A DNA stretch of 64,000 bases, taken from positions 910,001 to 974,000 of the forward strand of contig NZ_CP043311.1 in the NCBI RefSeq assembly GCF_008807375.1, read 5' to 3'. Below, piece after piece: positions 17,300-26,632 of the stretch (within the stretch, counting starts at the first letter, position 1; each line of letters opens with the position of its first letter). A program made the position numbers and the translations under genes. The stretch is from Pseudomonas lalkuanensis (GTDB taxonomy: Bacteria; Pseudomonadota; Gammaproteobacteria; Pseudomonadales; Pseudomonadaceae). The notes under the pieces were generated by a model. It was not told the DNA's origin and ran no database searches. It saw nothing but the letters and a program-made list of their open reading frames with translations.

Positions 17300-19582
17300 A
17301 TGCAGACCGACGCTAAGGTGGTGCCGCTGAACAAGGGGGCCGCCCAGCAATCGCCAACCTCACCGGTAGGAAGGCTGCCCGTGGCCTTGATCCAGGTTCG
17401 CGACAAAGTGGCATTGCAGCTGAAGCAGGCGCTTCAGGTGCTGTTCGACAATGCGGACGACACCCTCTTCGAGATGGCGGACCGTGCCACCAGCAACGCC
17501 GAGCAGAACGCCTTCTTCGAGGCGATGCGCGACCTGCGCCTCAAGCGCAAGAGCATCGAGCGGACCTTCCTGCAAAAGGTCTCCGAGTCATTCTCTTCCC
17601 TCAACCAGTACGAGATAGGCGTGGCGCCGAAGCTGGACGCGGTGTCTTTCGACAGCCTGTCCCTGGTGCAGAACGACGAACTTGAAGAAACCGTGGCCCT
17701 GGATGCCATGGTGGCCAAGGTCGTCAACCGCGATGGCATTGCCCTCGGCCACCTCACTGCGCGTTTCAACACCCTCGTCAGCAAGAAGATCGAAGACAAG
17801 AGCAACCCGCTGGGTCCGCGCCCGCTGTGCGAGGCCTTCCTCGACGCCTGCCGCAGCCTGGGCGTGGAGATCAAGGTCAAGCTGATCATCCTCAAGCTGT
17901 TCGAGAAGTACGTCCTTACCGAGCTCGATCAGGTTTACGCCGAGGCCAACCAGCTTCTGGTCACCGCGGGCGTGCTTCCGGATCTGCGCTCGGCCCCGGC
18001 CCGGCGCCAGCCGGAGCGTTCCGCCACGCCTGGGCGCCCGGCCCAACCCCAGGCGGGCGAAACAGCAAGCGCTGGCCAGGTTTCCGAAGAAGGTGTGCAG
18101 GAAGTTTTCGGTGTGCTCCAGGACCTGCTGTCCCAGGTGCGTGGCAGCAGTGTGTTGCCGCGCCGGGATTATCCGGCCGATGCGGTACCGGTCAGCAGCC
18201 TCGACCTGATGCGCATTCTTTCGCACCTGCAGCAGCACCTGCCGCAGCAGCACAACGATGACTACGACCTGCGAGTGAGCCTCGACCAGTTGCTCACTCG
18301 CGCCAGCGCTCGCACTGGCCGGACGCGGGTGGTGGGGCAGGTGGACGATGACGTCATCAACCTGGTGTCCATGCTCTTCGAATTCATCCTCGATGATCGC
18401 ACCCTGCCGGATTCGCTCAAGGCCCTGATCGGCCGGATGCAGATCCCCATGCTCAAGGTCGCCTTGCTGGACAAGACCTTCTTCAGTCGCGGCAGCCACC
18501 CGGCACGCCGCCTGCTCAACGAGATCGCCTCCGCCGCCCTGGGCTGGGTGGAGCAGGATGACGCCCAGCGCGACAGCCTCTACCACCGCATCGAACAGGT
18601 GGTGCAGCGCCTGCTGAACGATTTCGTCGATGACCCGGCGATCTTCTCCGACCTGCTCGCCGAATTCCTTGCCTATACCGGCGATGAGCGCCGTCGCAGC
18701 GAACTGCTGGAACAGCGCACCCGCGATGCCGAAGAGGGGCGAGCCAAGGCCGAACTGGCCCGCCGGCAGGTAGAAGAAGCCCTCAACCAGCGCCTGCTCG
18801 GTCGTACTCTGCCGGAAGTGGTGGTGCGCCTGCTGCAGGAAGCCTGGAGCAAGGTCATGCTGCTGTCCTGCCTCAAGCACGGCGTGGAGTCGGCCGAATG
18901 GCAGTCAGCCCAGCAGACCATGGATGACCTGATCTGGAGCGTTGAGCCCCACGAGGCGCCGAAAGCCCGTGCACGCCTGCTGGAACTGGTGCCGGGGCTG
19001 CTCAAGTCCCTGCGCGAAGGCTTGGCCAGCGCCGCGTTCGATCCGTTCTCCACCAGCGAATTCTTCAGCCAGCTGGAAGCCTTGCACGTCCAGGCCTTCC
19101 AGCGTTTCCGCAAGCCTGAACCGGTGGACATGGTCGCCGACGGCGGCCTGGAGTCGCCGCCCCTGCTGCTCGACCTGCCGGACGAGGACGAAGTGGAGGA
19201 AGAGGCGACGCCGGCCATGGTCGCGGTAGTCGAAGAGATCGTCCTGGTTTCGCCGGGTGAGACTCCGGTGCAGGAACCCGAGGACTGCCTCGCGGATGAC
19301 GACGAAGCGCTCGATTTCGTCGACAACCTTCGAGTCGGTAGCTGGGTCGAATTCCAGGAAGACGAAGAGCACAAGCTGCGTTGCAAACTGGCGGCGCTGA
19401 TCAAACCCACCGGCAAGTACATCTTCGTCAACCGCACGGGTATGAAGGTGCTGGAAAAGACCCGCATGAGCCTGGCCGTGGAGTTCCGTCGCCAAGCCAT
19501 CCGGCTGCTGGACGATGCGCTGCTGTTCGACCGCGCCCTGGAGTCGGTGATCGGCAACCTGCGGCGGCTCAAGGGGGCTTGA
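17300..19582 (+). CDS. DUF1631 family protein (paralog 2)
   Basis: A 760-residue protein of unknown function, clearly related over its length to the gene at 684-2987: ADDTLFEMADRA, FFEAMRDLRLKR, NPLGPRPLCEAF, TAGVLPDLRSAP, VINLVSMLFEFILDD, HPARRLLNEI. A low-complexity linker lies around residues 230-260, an acidic stretch around 620-665, and a C-terminal beta-rich end (VGSWVEFQEDEEHK, YIFVNRTGMKVLEK) similar to PilZ-like barrels. The ATG at 17300 is chosen because GGGAGG lies 6 bases upstream; a GTG one codon earlier would be too close. It sits at the position of PA4523, before ampD. Confidence 0.82.
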   Translation: MQTDAKVVPLNKGAAQQSPTSPVGRLPVALIQVRDKVALQLKQALQVLFDNADDTLFEMADRATSNAEQNAFFEAMRDLRLKRKSIERTFLQKVSESFSSLNQYEIGVAPKLDAVSFDSLSLVQNDELEETVALDAMVAKVVNRDGIALGHLTARFNTLVSKKIEDKSNPLGPRPLCEAFLDACRSLGVEIKVKLIILKLFEKYVLTELDQVYAEANQLLVTAGVLPDLRSAPARRQPERSATPGRPAQPQAGETASAGQVSEEGVQEVFGVLQDLLSQVRGSSVLPRRDYPADAVPVSSLDLMRILSHLQQHLPQQHNDDYDLRVSLDQLLTRASARTGRTRVVGQVDDDVINLVSMLFEFILDDRTLPDSLKALIGRMQIPMLKVALLDKTFFSRGSHPARRLLNEIASAALGWVEQDDAQRDSLYHRIEQVVQRLLNDFVDDPAIFSDLLAEFLAYTGDERRRSELLEQRTRDAEEGRAKAELARRQVEEALNQRLLGRTLPEVVVRLLQEAWSKVMLLSCLKHGVESAEWQSAQQTMDDLIWSVEPHEAPKARARLLELVPGLLKSLREGLASAAFDPFSTSEFFSQLEALHVQAFQRFRKPEPVDMVADGGLESPPLLLDLPDEDEVEEEATPAMVAVVEEIVLVSPGETPVQEPEDCLADDDEALDFVDNLRVGSWVEFQEDEEHKLRCKLAALIKPTGKYIFVNRTGMKVLEKTRMSLAVEFRRQAIRLLDDALLFDRALESVIGNLRRLKGA

Positions 19583-19661
19583 GCCGCGGCCGGCCCTGGT
19601 TCGTCCTCTCGCCAAAACGGCCCCACTGCGCCTAAAGTGGGCGGCAGACCAAGGAGCCGAC

Positions 19662-20210
19662 ATGCAGCTGGATCCCGCATCCGGTTGGTGCCAGGGCATC
19701 AGCCATTGCCCATCGCCCAACTTCAATAATCGCCCGCAGGGGGAAGTGTCCCTGCTGGTGATTCACAACATCAGCCTGCCGCCCGCCCAGTTCGGTACGG
19801 GCAAGGTGCAGGAGTTCTTCCAGAACCGCCTCGACCCCAGCGAACATCCCTATTTCGAGGGCATCCGCGATCTCAAGGTGTCCGCGCATTTCCTGATCGA
19901 GCGCGATGGCGCCGTCACCCAGTTCGTTTCCTGCCGGGAGCGCGCGTGGCATGCCGGCGTCTCACTGTTCGAAGGGCGGGAGAACTGCAATGACTTTTCC
20001 GTAGGGATCGAACTGGAAGGCACCGATGACCTGGCGTTCACGGAACCTCAGTACGCTTCCCTGATCGCATTGGTAGAACAGCTGCGGCTTGCCTATCCGG
20101 CCATCACGCCTGAGCGCATCTGCGGTCATAGCGACATCGCTCCCGGGCGCAAGACCGACCCGGGGCCGGCGTTTGATTGGGAGCGTTTGCGGGCTGCGCT
20201 CAAACAATAG
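19662..20210 (+). CDS. ampD: 1,6-anhydro-MurNAc-L-alanine amidase AmpD
   Basis: A 182-residue cytoplasmic zinc amidase of peptidoglycan recycling. It splits the peptide from anhydro-muropeptides; loss of AmpD raises AmpC beta-lactamase through AmpR. The zinc ligands are His35 (VIHN), His156 (CGHSD) and Asp166 (RKTDPG), matching E. coli AmpD with a shift of one or two. No signal peptide is present, which separates it from the exported AmpDh2/AmpDh3 proteins. ampE follows after 16 bases. Confidence 0.96.
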   Translation: MQLDPASGWCQGISHCPSPNFNNRPQGEVSLLVIHNISLPPAQFGTGKVQEFFQNRLDPSEHPYFEGIRDLKVSAHFLIERDGAVTQFVSCRERAWHAGVSLFEGRENCNDFSVGIELEGTDDLAFTEPQYASLIALVEQLRLAYPAITPERICGHSDIAPGRKTDPGPAFDWERLRAALKQ

Positions 20211-20226
20211 GAACAAGGAGGGACCC

Positions 20227-21063
20227 ATGTATTTTCTGGTGTTGTTGCTGGTGCTCTGGATCGAGAAGTTCTCCGCCTGGCGCCGGCATATCCAGCAGGA
20301 TGGTTTCTGGCTCAGGGAACTGGCCAAGGCGGAAGCCAATCCCCGTATGAACGAGCGCCCCTGGGCGATCCTGGCGCTGCTGGTGCTGTTGCCCCTGGTG
20401 CTGCTTGCACTGGTGCTCCTGGCCCTGGAGCCCATTGCCTATGGCTGGCTGGCGTTGCCGGTGCACCTACTGGTGATCATCTACAGCCTTGGCCGCGGTG
20501 ACGTGCTGGCTGATATCGGCCCCTTCCGCGATGCCTGGCGGCGCGGTGACACCCAGGGGGCCTACCATGTCGCCGAGCGCGATCTCGGGCTGGAAGCGGA
20601 CGAGGGCAGCGACCTCCTGCAGCAAGTCCAGGGCTATCAGCTGTGGCAGGCCTATCAGGGCTTCTTTGCCGTGATCTTCTGGTACGCGCTGCTCGGTCCG
20701 GTGGCGGCATTGGCCTATCGGCTGCTCGCCCTTGCCTCGGAGCATGCCTCCGCTCCCGCCCTGCGCGAACGCGCCGAGATGATTCGCCATGCCTTCGACT
20801 GGTTGCCGGTGCGTGTATTGGCGGCCAGTTTCTCGCTGGTGGGGAATTTCGTCGGCGTCAGCCGGGTGCTGCTGCATGAACTGTTGAGCTGGGAGATTTC
20901 GGCGCGGCACTACATCGAGCTGGCTGGCCGCGCCGCTGCCGAATTGCCGGAGCCCGCCACCGGCGACCTGGGTGTCGCAACCCTCGACGCCCTCTGGCAA
21001 CTGCTGGTTCGCGCCGCCGTGCTCTGGTATGCCGGCTTCGCCGTCTGGGCCCTGCTGTTCTGA
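20227..21063 (+). CDS. ampE: AmpE, inner-membrane regulatory protein
   Basis: A 278-residue inner-membrane protein with about four hydrophobic segments (residues 1-12, 43-70, 78-90, and the very end). The start MYFLVLLLVLWIEKFSAWRRH and the block WYALLGPVAALAYRLLAL fit AmpE, a partner of AmpD proposed to act as a sensor in beta-lactamase control; its mechanism is not settled. AGGAGGG lies just before the ATG. The open frame reaches back into ampD, but that part is an overlap artefact. Confidence 0.9.
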   Translation: MYFLVLLLVLWIEKFSAWRRHIQQDGFWLRELAKAEANPRMNERPWAILALLVLLPLVLLALVLLALEPIAYGWLALPVHLLVIIYSLGRGDVLADIGPFRDAWRRGDTQGAYHVAERDLGLEADEGSDLLQQVQGYQLWQAYQGFFAVIFWYALLGPVAALAYRLLALASEHASAPALRERAEMIRHAFDWLPVRVLAASFSLVGNFVGVSRVLLHELLSWEISARHYIELAGRAAAELPEPATGDLGVATLDALWQLLVRAAVLWYAGFAVWALLF

Positions 21064-21310
21064 CATTCACGTTTCGCCCGCCCGTGCGACCGCCGGGCGG
21101 GTCCCGCCTCGCTTAACCTTTAGTTACAGAAACTCCTGCCGATATCGGGTACACAGATGAGCGCGCCAGAATTTTCTGACTTGGCTCACAGAATCATCTG
21201 AGTGAGTCTGACGGCCGCCATGCAGTGTGGGGATGCTGTGTGGGCCTGGCTGAGCGCTGTCAGCCGATCAGAGCGCGCCCATAACAATAAATGAGAACAG
21301 GAGACGTCTC

Positions 21311-23341
21311 GTGAAGACCCTGTTGTATCCTGCCATCGCGCTGATGAACCGCCTCAGCTTCGGGATGAAGTTCAGTCTGATCAGTGTTCTGTTCTTCCTG
21401 CCGATGTTGATCACCAACTTCTATCTGGTGCGCGACTCCTACCGCCAATTCGTCAGTACCCGCTCCGAACTGCAGAGCCTCGACCTGCTGGGCGCCAGCC
21501 TGAACGTGCGCCGCAGCCTGGAGAGCCTCAACGACCTGGTCCTGATCAACTCGATGATCGGCCAGTCCGGTCAGGCCGGGGATCTGGAAAAGCGCATCGT
21601 CTCGCTCGAGCAGGAACTGCTCTCGACCCTCCAGGGCCTGGCGCCGGTGGTTTCCGAACCCGAGCAGGTCGAGGCCTTCAATGCCAAGCGCGACGAACTG
21701 CTCAGTGCCCTGCAGGCCGCCAAGGGTGAAACCTCGCTGCAGAGCAAGAGCGCGATGATCGAGAAGCTGTTGGGCAATGCCCAGGTCTTCATCAGGTTCG
21801 TCGCCGCCCAGGCTGGCCTCAGCCAGGACGACCAGGCCGACGTGCGTCAGATCGCCGAGCTGATCACCACTGCCACGCCACAGGTGACCGTGGCCCTTGG
21901 CAAGGGCCGCGCCATCGGCGCCTATTCCCTTGGCCAGGGCTTCCTCAACTCGGCCGCCAGTACCAAGCTGGACGACCTGCTGCTGGACCTGGACAAGCTC
22001 AACGCCGAGTACGGCCTGAAGATCGCCGATGCCCTGGATGGCAGCCCGCGAGGCCACCAGGCCCTGGACGGCCTGACCGCCGCCAGCCGCGACACCATCA
22101 AGCAGAGCGCGTCCCTGTTCGAAGAGCAGGTGATCATGGCCGACACCCTCAGCACGCCCTGGCAGCAGTTCTACGACCAGGTCAGCGCCTCGCTGGAGAA
22201 GACCTACCAGCTCAACGACGGCTCCCTGGCCTTCCTCAAGGCCGAGCTGGAAAGCCGCCTTGCCGGCAAGCGCGTGCAGACCGTGCTGCTGGTCGTCGCG
22301 CTGCTCGTGGTGTTCCTCGCCATCGTCTACCTCTACAGCGGTTTCTACGTCTCCACCCGCACCACGCTGAAGAGCCTGGGCAAGGTGATGGACCAGGTCG
22401 CCGGCGGCGACATGACCGTCAACTTCCGCGCCGAAAGCCGCGACGAACTGGGCGAGCTGGGCCAGGTGTTCAACGGCACCGTGGCGAAGATCCATGACCT
22501 GATCGAGCTGGTGGGTCATACCGTGGCCGAAGTGGAGCGCCAGGCCGGCCGCGTCGAGCAGGTTTCCGGCGAAAGCAACCAGGCAGTGGCCGGGCAGCGC
22601 AGCCAGATCGAACAGGTGGCCACGGCGATGAACCAGATGTCCGCCACCGCGCAGGAAGTGGCGCGCAGCGCCGCCCAGGCGGTGGACAGCGCGCAAAGCG
22701 TCAACCAGGAAACCGTCAGCGGCCGTGCGCTGGTGGAATCGCAGTTGGGCAGCATCGAGAAGCTGGCCAGCGAAATCGATCAGTCGGTGAACGTGATCAA
22801 CCAGCTGGCGGCGGACAGCGCCTCCATCAGCCGCGTGCTGGAAGTGATCAAGGGCATTGCCGAGCAGACCAACCTGCTGGCCCTGAACGCCGCCATCGAA
22901 GCGGCGCGCGCCGGCGAGCAGGGGCGCGGCTTCGCCGTGGTGGCGGACGAGGTGCGCACCCTGGCCAAGCGTACCCAGCAGTCCACCGAGGAAATCGAGC
23001 AGATGATCGTCAGGCTGCAAGGTGGCGTCGGCGCGGCGGTGAAAGCGATGAATACCAGCCACCAGATGGCCGACGGCACCGTCAGCCAGTCCGGCAAGGT
23101 GCAGGAGGCGCTGGAGAACATCCTCGGCGCGGTGGGCATGATCGTCGACCAGAACCAGCAGATCGCTGCCGCCGCCGAGCAGCAGACCGCCGTGGCCCAC
23201 GATATCGACCAGAACATCGTCGAGATCAACCACGCCGGTGAGCGCACCGCCCTGGGGGCGAACCAGACCGAGCAGGCGAGCCGTGAGCTGTCTGGCCAGG
23301 TGGCTCAGCTCAAGCAATTGATTGGAGCGTTCCGCGTCTGA
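21311..23341 (+). CDS. Methyl-accepting chemotaxis protein
   Basis: A 676-residue chemoreceptor. A first helix (about residues 20-40) and a second (about 322-345) flank a 280-residue, mainly helical periplasmic sensor. A HAMP linker (about 346-400) and the cytoplasmic signalling domain follow. The hairpin tip block is near residues 530-550 (AARAGEQGRGFAVVADEV). The C-terminus ends GAFRV without a CheR-binding pentapeptide. The start is GTG, with AGGAGA about 7 bases upstream. A terminator follows. It corresponds in position to PA4520. The ligand is unknown. Confidence 0.93.
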   Translation: MKTLLYPAIALMNRLSFGMKFSLISVLFFLPMLITNFYLVRDSYRQFVSTRSELQSLDLLGASLNVRRSLESLNDLVLINSMIGQSGQAGDLEKRIVSLEQELLSTLQGLAPVVSEPEQVEAFNAKRDELLSALQAAKGETSLQSKSAMIEKLLGNAQVFIRFVAAQAGLSQDDQADVRQIAELITTATPQVTVALGKGRAIGAYSLGQGFLNSAASTKLDDLLLDLDKLNAEYGLKIADALDGSPRGHQALDGLTAASRDTIKQSASLFEEQVIMADTLSTPWQQFYDQVSASLEKTYQLNDGSLAFLKAELESRLAGKRVQTVLLVVALLVVFLAIVYLYSGFYVSTRTTLKSLGKVMDQVAGGDMTVNFRAESRDELGELGQVFNGTVAKIHDLIELVGHTVAEVERQAGRVEQVSGESNQAVAGQRSQIEQVATAMNQMSATAQEVARSAAQAVDSAQSVNQETVSGRALVESQLGSIEKLASEIDQSVNVINQLAADSASISRVLEVIKGIAEQTNLLALNAAIEAARAGEQGRGFAVVADEVRTLAKRTQQSTEEIEQMIVRLQGGVGAAVKAMNTSHQMADGTVSQSGKVQEALENILGAVGMIVDQNQQIAAAAEQQTAVAHDIDQNIVEINHAGERTALGANQTEQASRELSGQVAQLKQLIGAFRV

Positions 23342-23354
23342 CGCTCCGAACTTG

Positions 23355-23383
23355 AAAAGCCCGCCAACTGGCGGGCTTTTTTG
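23355..23383 (+). terminator. Terminator after the chemoreceptor gene
   Basis: AAAAGCCCGCC and GGCGGGCTTTTTT form a hairpin with a long T run, 13 bases past the stop. Confidence 0.92.
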
Positions 23384-23432
23384 TGGGCGGGGTAATTGCT
23401 CTCACCGAGGGGGTGAATGAATTCGCTGTGCC

Positions 23433-23487
23433 GTAGGAGCTGGCTTGCCAGCGAATAGCCCTTTTTCGCTAGCAAGCCAGCGCCTAC
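23433..23487. repeat. REP pair, GGCTTGCCAGC type
   Basis: GTAGGAGCTGGCTTGCCAGC and an inverted partner ending GCGCCTAC frame a short spacer. This is the common Pseudomonas REP layout of two inverted copies. Confidence 0.75.
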
Positions 23488-23545
23488 AAGGCTCCGATCA
23501 GCTAACGCCGGCAGAGCCATTGAATTAGCCCCTGCAACGGAATGC

Positions 23546-24334
23546 TCATGCCGCCAGATCGCCCCAGCCGAATACCGCGCAGGCATTACGGGTGCTGGCA
23601 TTGGCCAGCTCTTCGGGCGTGATGCCGCGAATTTCCGCCAGTGCCGCGCAGATGTCCGGCAGGAATTCCGGACTGTTGCGCCCGTAAGGGTGCATGGCGG
23701 GTGCCATGTCCGGCGAGTCGGTTTCCAGCACGATGTCTTCCAGCGGCAACTGGGCCACCACTTTGCGCAGGCGATTGGCCTGGGGCCACGTGGGGGCGCC
23801 GCCGAGGCCGAGGCGAAAGCCCAGCTTGCGGTATTCCTTCGCCTCTTCGACGCTGCCGGCGAACGCATGGACGATGCCGGGGCGCTTGAGGCGGAAACGC
23901 TTGAGGGTGGCGATCACCGCCGCGTGGCTGCGCCGGACATGGAGCAGGGGCGGCAATTCGAACTCGGCCGCCAGGGCCAATTGGGTTTCGAACAGACGCT
24001 GCTGGGCATCGCGGTCCAGTTCGGGGACGAAATAGTCCAGGCCGATCTCTCCCACGGCGCACAGCTTCGGGTGGCCCGCATGGCGATCCAGCCACTCGCG
24101 TAGCTCAAGCAGGTGGTCGTCCCGATGTTGCGCCAGGTAGACCGGATGCAGGCCGAGGGCGGTATAGAAGCCTTCCTCGGTGTTGGCCAGCTTCCAGACC
24201 CGCTGCCAGTTGTCGCGAAAAACCCCAAGCAGGACCTGGCGCCGCACGCCCAGGGCGCGACAGCGGGCCAGCACCTCGTCGCGGTCGGCGTCGAAGTCGG
24301 GGAAATCCAGGTGGTTGTGGGTATCGATCAGCAT
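23546..24334 (-). CDS. TatD family metal-dependent hydrolase
   Basis: A 262-residue TIM-barrel hydrolase of the TatD DNase family. Metal ligands are in THNHLD (residues 5-10), GEIGLDY, LLHVRRSH and ETDSPDMAP, the four family positions. TatD proteins act as 3'-5' exonucleases or deacylase-like hydrolases in the cytoplasm; which of these applies cannot be told. GGAG lies 6 bases before the ATG at 24334. The much longer open frame to 25153 is antisense to the next gene and is not coding. It is divergent from the aminotransferase fusion gene. Confidence 0.88.
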   Translation of the reverse strand: MLIDTHNHLDFPDFDADRDEVLARCRALGVRRQVLLGVFRDNWQRVWKLANTEEGFYTALGLHPVYLAQHRDDHLLELREWLDRHAGHPKLCAVGEIGLDYFVPELDRDAQQRLFETQLALAAEFELPPLLHVRRSHAAVIATLKRFRLKRPGIVHAFAGSVEEAKEYRKLGFRLGLGGAPTWPQANRLRKVVAQLPLEDIVLETDSPDMAPAMHPYGRNSPEFLPDICAALAEIRGITPEELANASTRNACAVFGWGDLAA

Positions 24335-24465
24335 GGGCTCCAGCATATACCGCCAGAACCCGCCAGGCATGCCCGTTCCCGGCGCATCGGGCGCGTATTT
24401 TCTGGTGCGCCCGCTCTGTCTCGGGGCGTTGCGCGCGGTCGCCAAAGCAAGGCGAAAAAAGTTAT

Positions 24466-24479
24466 TGAACACTCGTTCA
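24466..24479. promoter_or_regulatory. Palindrome upstream of the transport operon (possible TetR operator)
   Basis: TGAAC-ACTC-GTTCA is a perfect 5-bp inverted repeat about 85 bases before the start of the fusion gene. The shape and size fit a TetR/BetI-type operator, and such a regulator is encoded in this cluster. Confidence 0.5.
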
Positions 24480-24562
24480 TGCTTGGCTATGGTTGGGCCA
24501 CTCGCCGGTTCGCAGATGCAGCCACGTGAACCGGATTCCACCATTTGCAATGGGGCCCGAAC

Positions 24563-26566
24563 ATGCGTTTCGCTTCGCTTGTGGAGAGAATGGCAGGGCC
24601 AGGCACAGCAGCCTGGGATATTCACTACGCGGCCATCGCCGCCCAGCGTGCGGGTGAGGACGTGATAGTCCTCAGCATCGGCGACCCGGATTTCGCCACC
24701 CCCGAACCCATCACCAACGCCGCCATCGAAGCCCTTCGCGCCGGTGACACCCACTACTGCGATGTCGCCGGCCGCCCCGAGCTGCGCCAGGCCATTGCCG
24801 AGCTGCATGGCCGCCTCACCGGCCAGGCCGTGTCGGCGGACAGTGCCATTCTCGTGGCGGGGGCACAGAACGGCCTCTATGCGGCCGCCATGTGCCTGCT
24901 TGAAGCAGGCGATGAAGTCATCGTCTTCGATCCGGTCTACGTCACCTACGAAGCCACGCTGAAGGCGACCGGCGCCAATCTGGTGCGGGTGCCTTGCCCT
25001 GCGGCGGGTGGATTCCGTCCCGACCTCGAGGCGCTGAAGGGCGCCATCAGCGAGCGTACCCGCGCCATCTTCTTCGCCAACCCGAACAACCCGACCGGCG
25101 TGGTGCTGAGCACGGAAGAGATGCAGGCCATTGCCGAACTGGCCCGGCAACACGACTTATGGGTGGTGGTGGACGAGGTTTACGAGAGCCTCACCTTCGA
25201 GCAGCCGCACCAATACTTCGCCACCCTGGATGGCATGCGCGAACGCACCGTGAGTATCGGCAGCCTGTCCAAGTCCCACGCCATGACCGGCTGGCGTACC
25301 GGCTGGGTCGTCGCCAGCCCGACGCTGGTGGCGCACATCGAGAACCTCGCGCTCAACATGCTCTACGGGCTCCCCGGTTTCGTGCAGGAAGCCGCACTGG
25401 CCGCCGTGCTCGCCTACGACCTGGTGACTGCCGAGATGCGCGAGCTTTACCGGCGCCGCCGCGACCTGGTGGTGGATGCGCTACAGAACTGCGCCCCGCT
25501 CAAGGTCCTCAAGCCCGAGGCGGGCATGTTCGTCCTGCTGGACGTGCGGGGCAGCGGCCTGAGCTCCCTGGAGTTCGCCTGGCAGCTGTTCCGCGAAACC
25601 GGTGTCGCGGTCCTCGATGCCGCCGCCTTCGGTCCTGCCGCCAGTGGTTTCGTGCGGATCTCCTACAGCCTGGGCGAGGAGCAACTGGCGGATGCCTGCG
25701 CACGCATCCGCCGCTTCGCTTCCACCCTGAAGCCGGCCCCGGTCATCGAGGTCATCACCACCGCTGCGGCTGGCTCCAGTGCGGCCGCAGCGGAACCGCC
25801 GAAGATGGTGGAGGTGGATTCCATCCACAAACGCTTCGGCCAGTTCGAAGTGCTCAAGGGCGTTTCGCTGACCGCTCGGGAGGGTGGGGTCGTTTCCCTG
25901 ATCGGCGCCAGCGGCTCGGGCAAGAGCACCCTGCTGCGCTGCATCAACATGCTGGAAATTCCCAACCAGGGCTCGGTGAAGGTCGACGGGGAGAGCATCC
26001 GCCTCACCACCAACCGCATCGGCGAACCCATAGTGGCCGACCAGAAGCAACTGACCCGCATCCGCTCGCGGCTCGGCATGGTGTTCCAGAGCTTCAACCT
26101 CTGGCCCCACCGCACCGTGCTGGAGAACCTGATCGAAGCGCCAATCCAGGTCCTGCGCGAAACCCGCGCTGAAGCCATCGATCGTGCCGAGGCCCTGCTG
26201 GAACGGGTTGGCCTGGCCGCCAAGCGCCACGAATACCCGTCATTCCTCTCCGGTGGCCAGCAGCAGCGGGTGGCCATTGCCCGTGCACTTGCCGTGGAGC
26301 CGAAGGTGATGCTGTTCGACGAGCCCACCTCGGCGCTCGATCCTGAACTGGTCGGCGAGGTGCTGCGGGTGATCCGGTCCCTGGCCGAAGAGGGCCGCAC
26401 CATGATCCTGGTCACCCACGAAATGGCCTTCGCCCGCGACGTTTCCAGTCATGTCGCCTTCCTTCATCAGGGGCGGATCGAAGAAGAAGGACCGCCCCAG
26501 GAGGTCTTTCTGCGGCCGCGCAGCGAGCGCTGCCGGCAGTTCGTCACCGCGCACCATAATCGCTGA
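24563..26566 (+). CDS. Fusion: AruH-like aminotransferase + amino-acid ABC transporter ATPase
   Basis: A 667-residue protein made of two complete enzymes. Residues 1-390 are a fold-type I PLP aminotransferase. The start AAWDIHYAAIA, LSIGDPDF, THYCDVAG and SLSKSHAMTGWRTGW (PLP-binding Lys237) closely resemble, by memory, arginine:pyruvate transaminase AruH. Residues 391-414 are an Ala-rich linker. From Met415 on it is a polar amino-acid ABC ATPase: Walker A GASGSGKST (448-456), signature LSGGQQQ (562-568), Walker B VMLFDEPT and the His switch LVTHEM. The internal ATG at 25805 has no good ribosome site, and no stop or frameshift lies between the halves. Binding protein and permease genes follow, so the ATPase half is likely working. 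Start: ATG 24563 rather than the upstream TTG. Confidence 0.9.
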   Translation: MRFASLVERMAGPGTAAWDIHYAAIAAQRAGEDVIVLSIGDPDFATPEPITNAAIEALRAGDTHYCDVAGRPELRQAIAELHGRLTGQAVSADSAILVAGAQNGLYAAAMCLLEAGDEVIVFDPVYVTYEATLKATGANLVRVPCPAAGGFRPDLEALKGAISERTRAIFFANPNNPTGVVLSTEEMQAIAELARQHDLWVVVDEVYESLTFEQPHQYFATLDGMRERTVSIGSLSKSHAMTGWRTGWVVASPTLVAHIENLALNMLYGLPGFVQEAALAAVLAYDLVTAEMRELYRRRRDLVVDALQNCAPLKVLKPEAGMFVLLDVRGSGLSSLEFAWQLFRETGVAVLDAAAFGPAASGFVRISYSLGEEQLADACARIRRFASTLKPAPVIEVITTAAAGSSAAAAEPPKMVEVDSIHKRFGQFEVLKGVSLTAREGGVVSLIGASGSGKSTLLRCINMLEIPNQGSVKVDGESIRLTTNRIGEPIVADQKQLTRIRSRLGMVFQSFNLWPHRTVLENLIEAPIQVLRETRAEAIDRAEALLERVGLAAKRHEYPSFLSGGQQQRVAIARALAVEPKVMLFDEPTSALDPELVGEVLRVIRSLAEEGRTMILVTHEMAFARDVSSHVAFLHQGRIEEEGPPQEVFLRPRSERCRQFVTAHHNR

Positions 26567-26632
26567 CTCCGGCCGCCGGTGCGGCCAGTTACTCAAGCTC
26601 TAACCACAACAACATCAAGCAGGGCGGAAACC

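Noticed and set aside
21260..23317. A 685-codon frame on the minus strand opposite the chemoreceptor
   Set aside because: Antisense shadow; composition is Leu/Gly/His/Gln-rich and the plus strand has unmistakable HAMP and MCP signatures.
24335..25153. Extension of the TatD frame upstream to 535 codons
   Set aside because: It lies antisense to the aminotransferase part of the fusion gene and has no TatD similarity; the ATG at 24334 begins the family motif.
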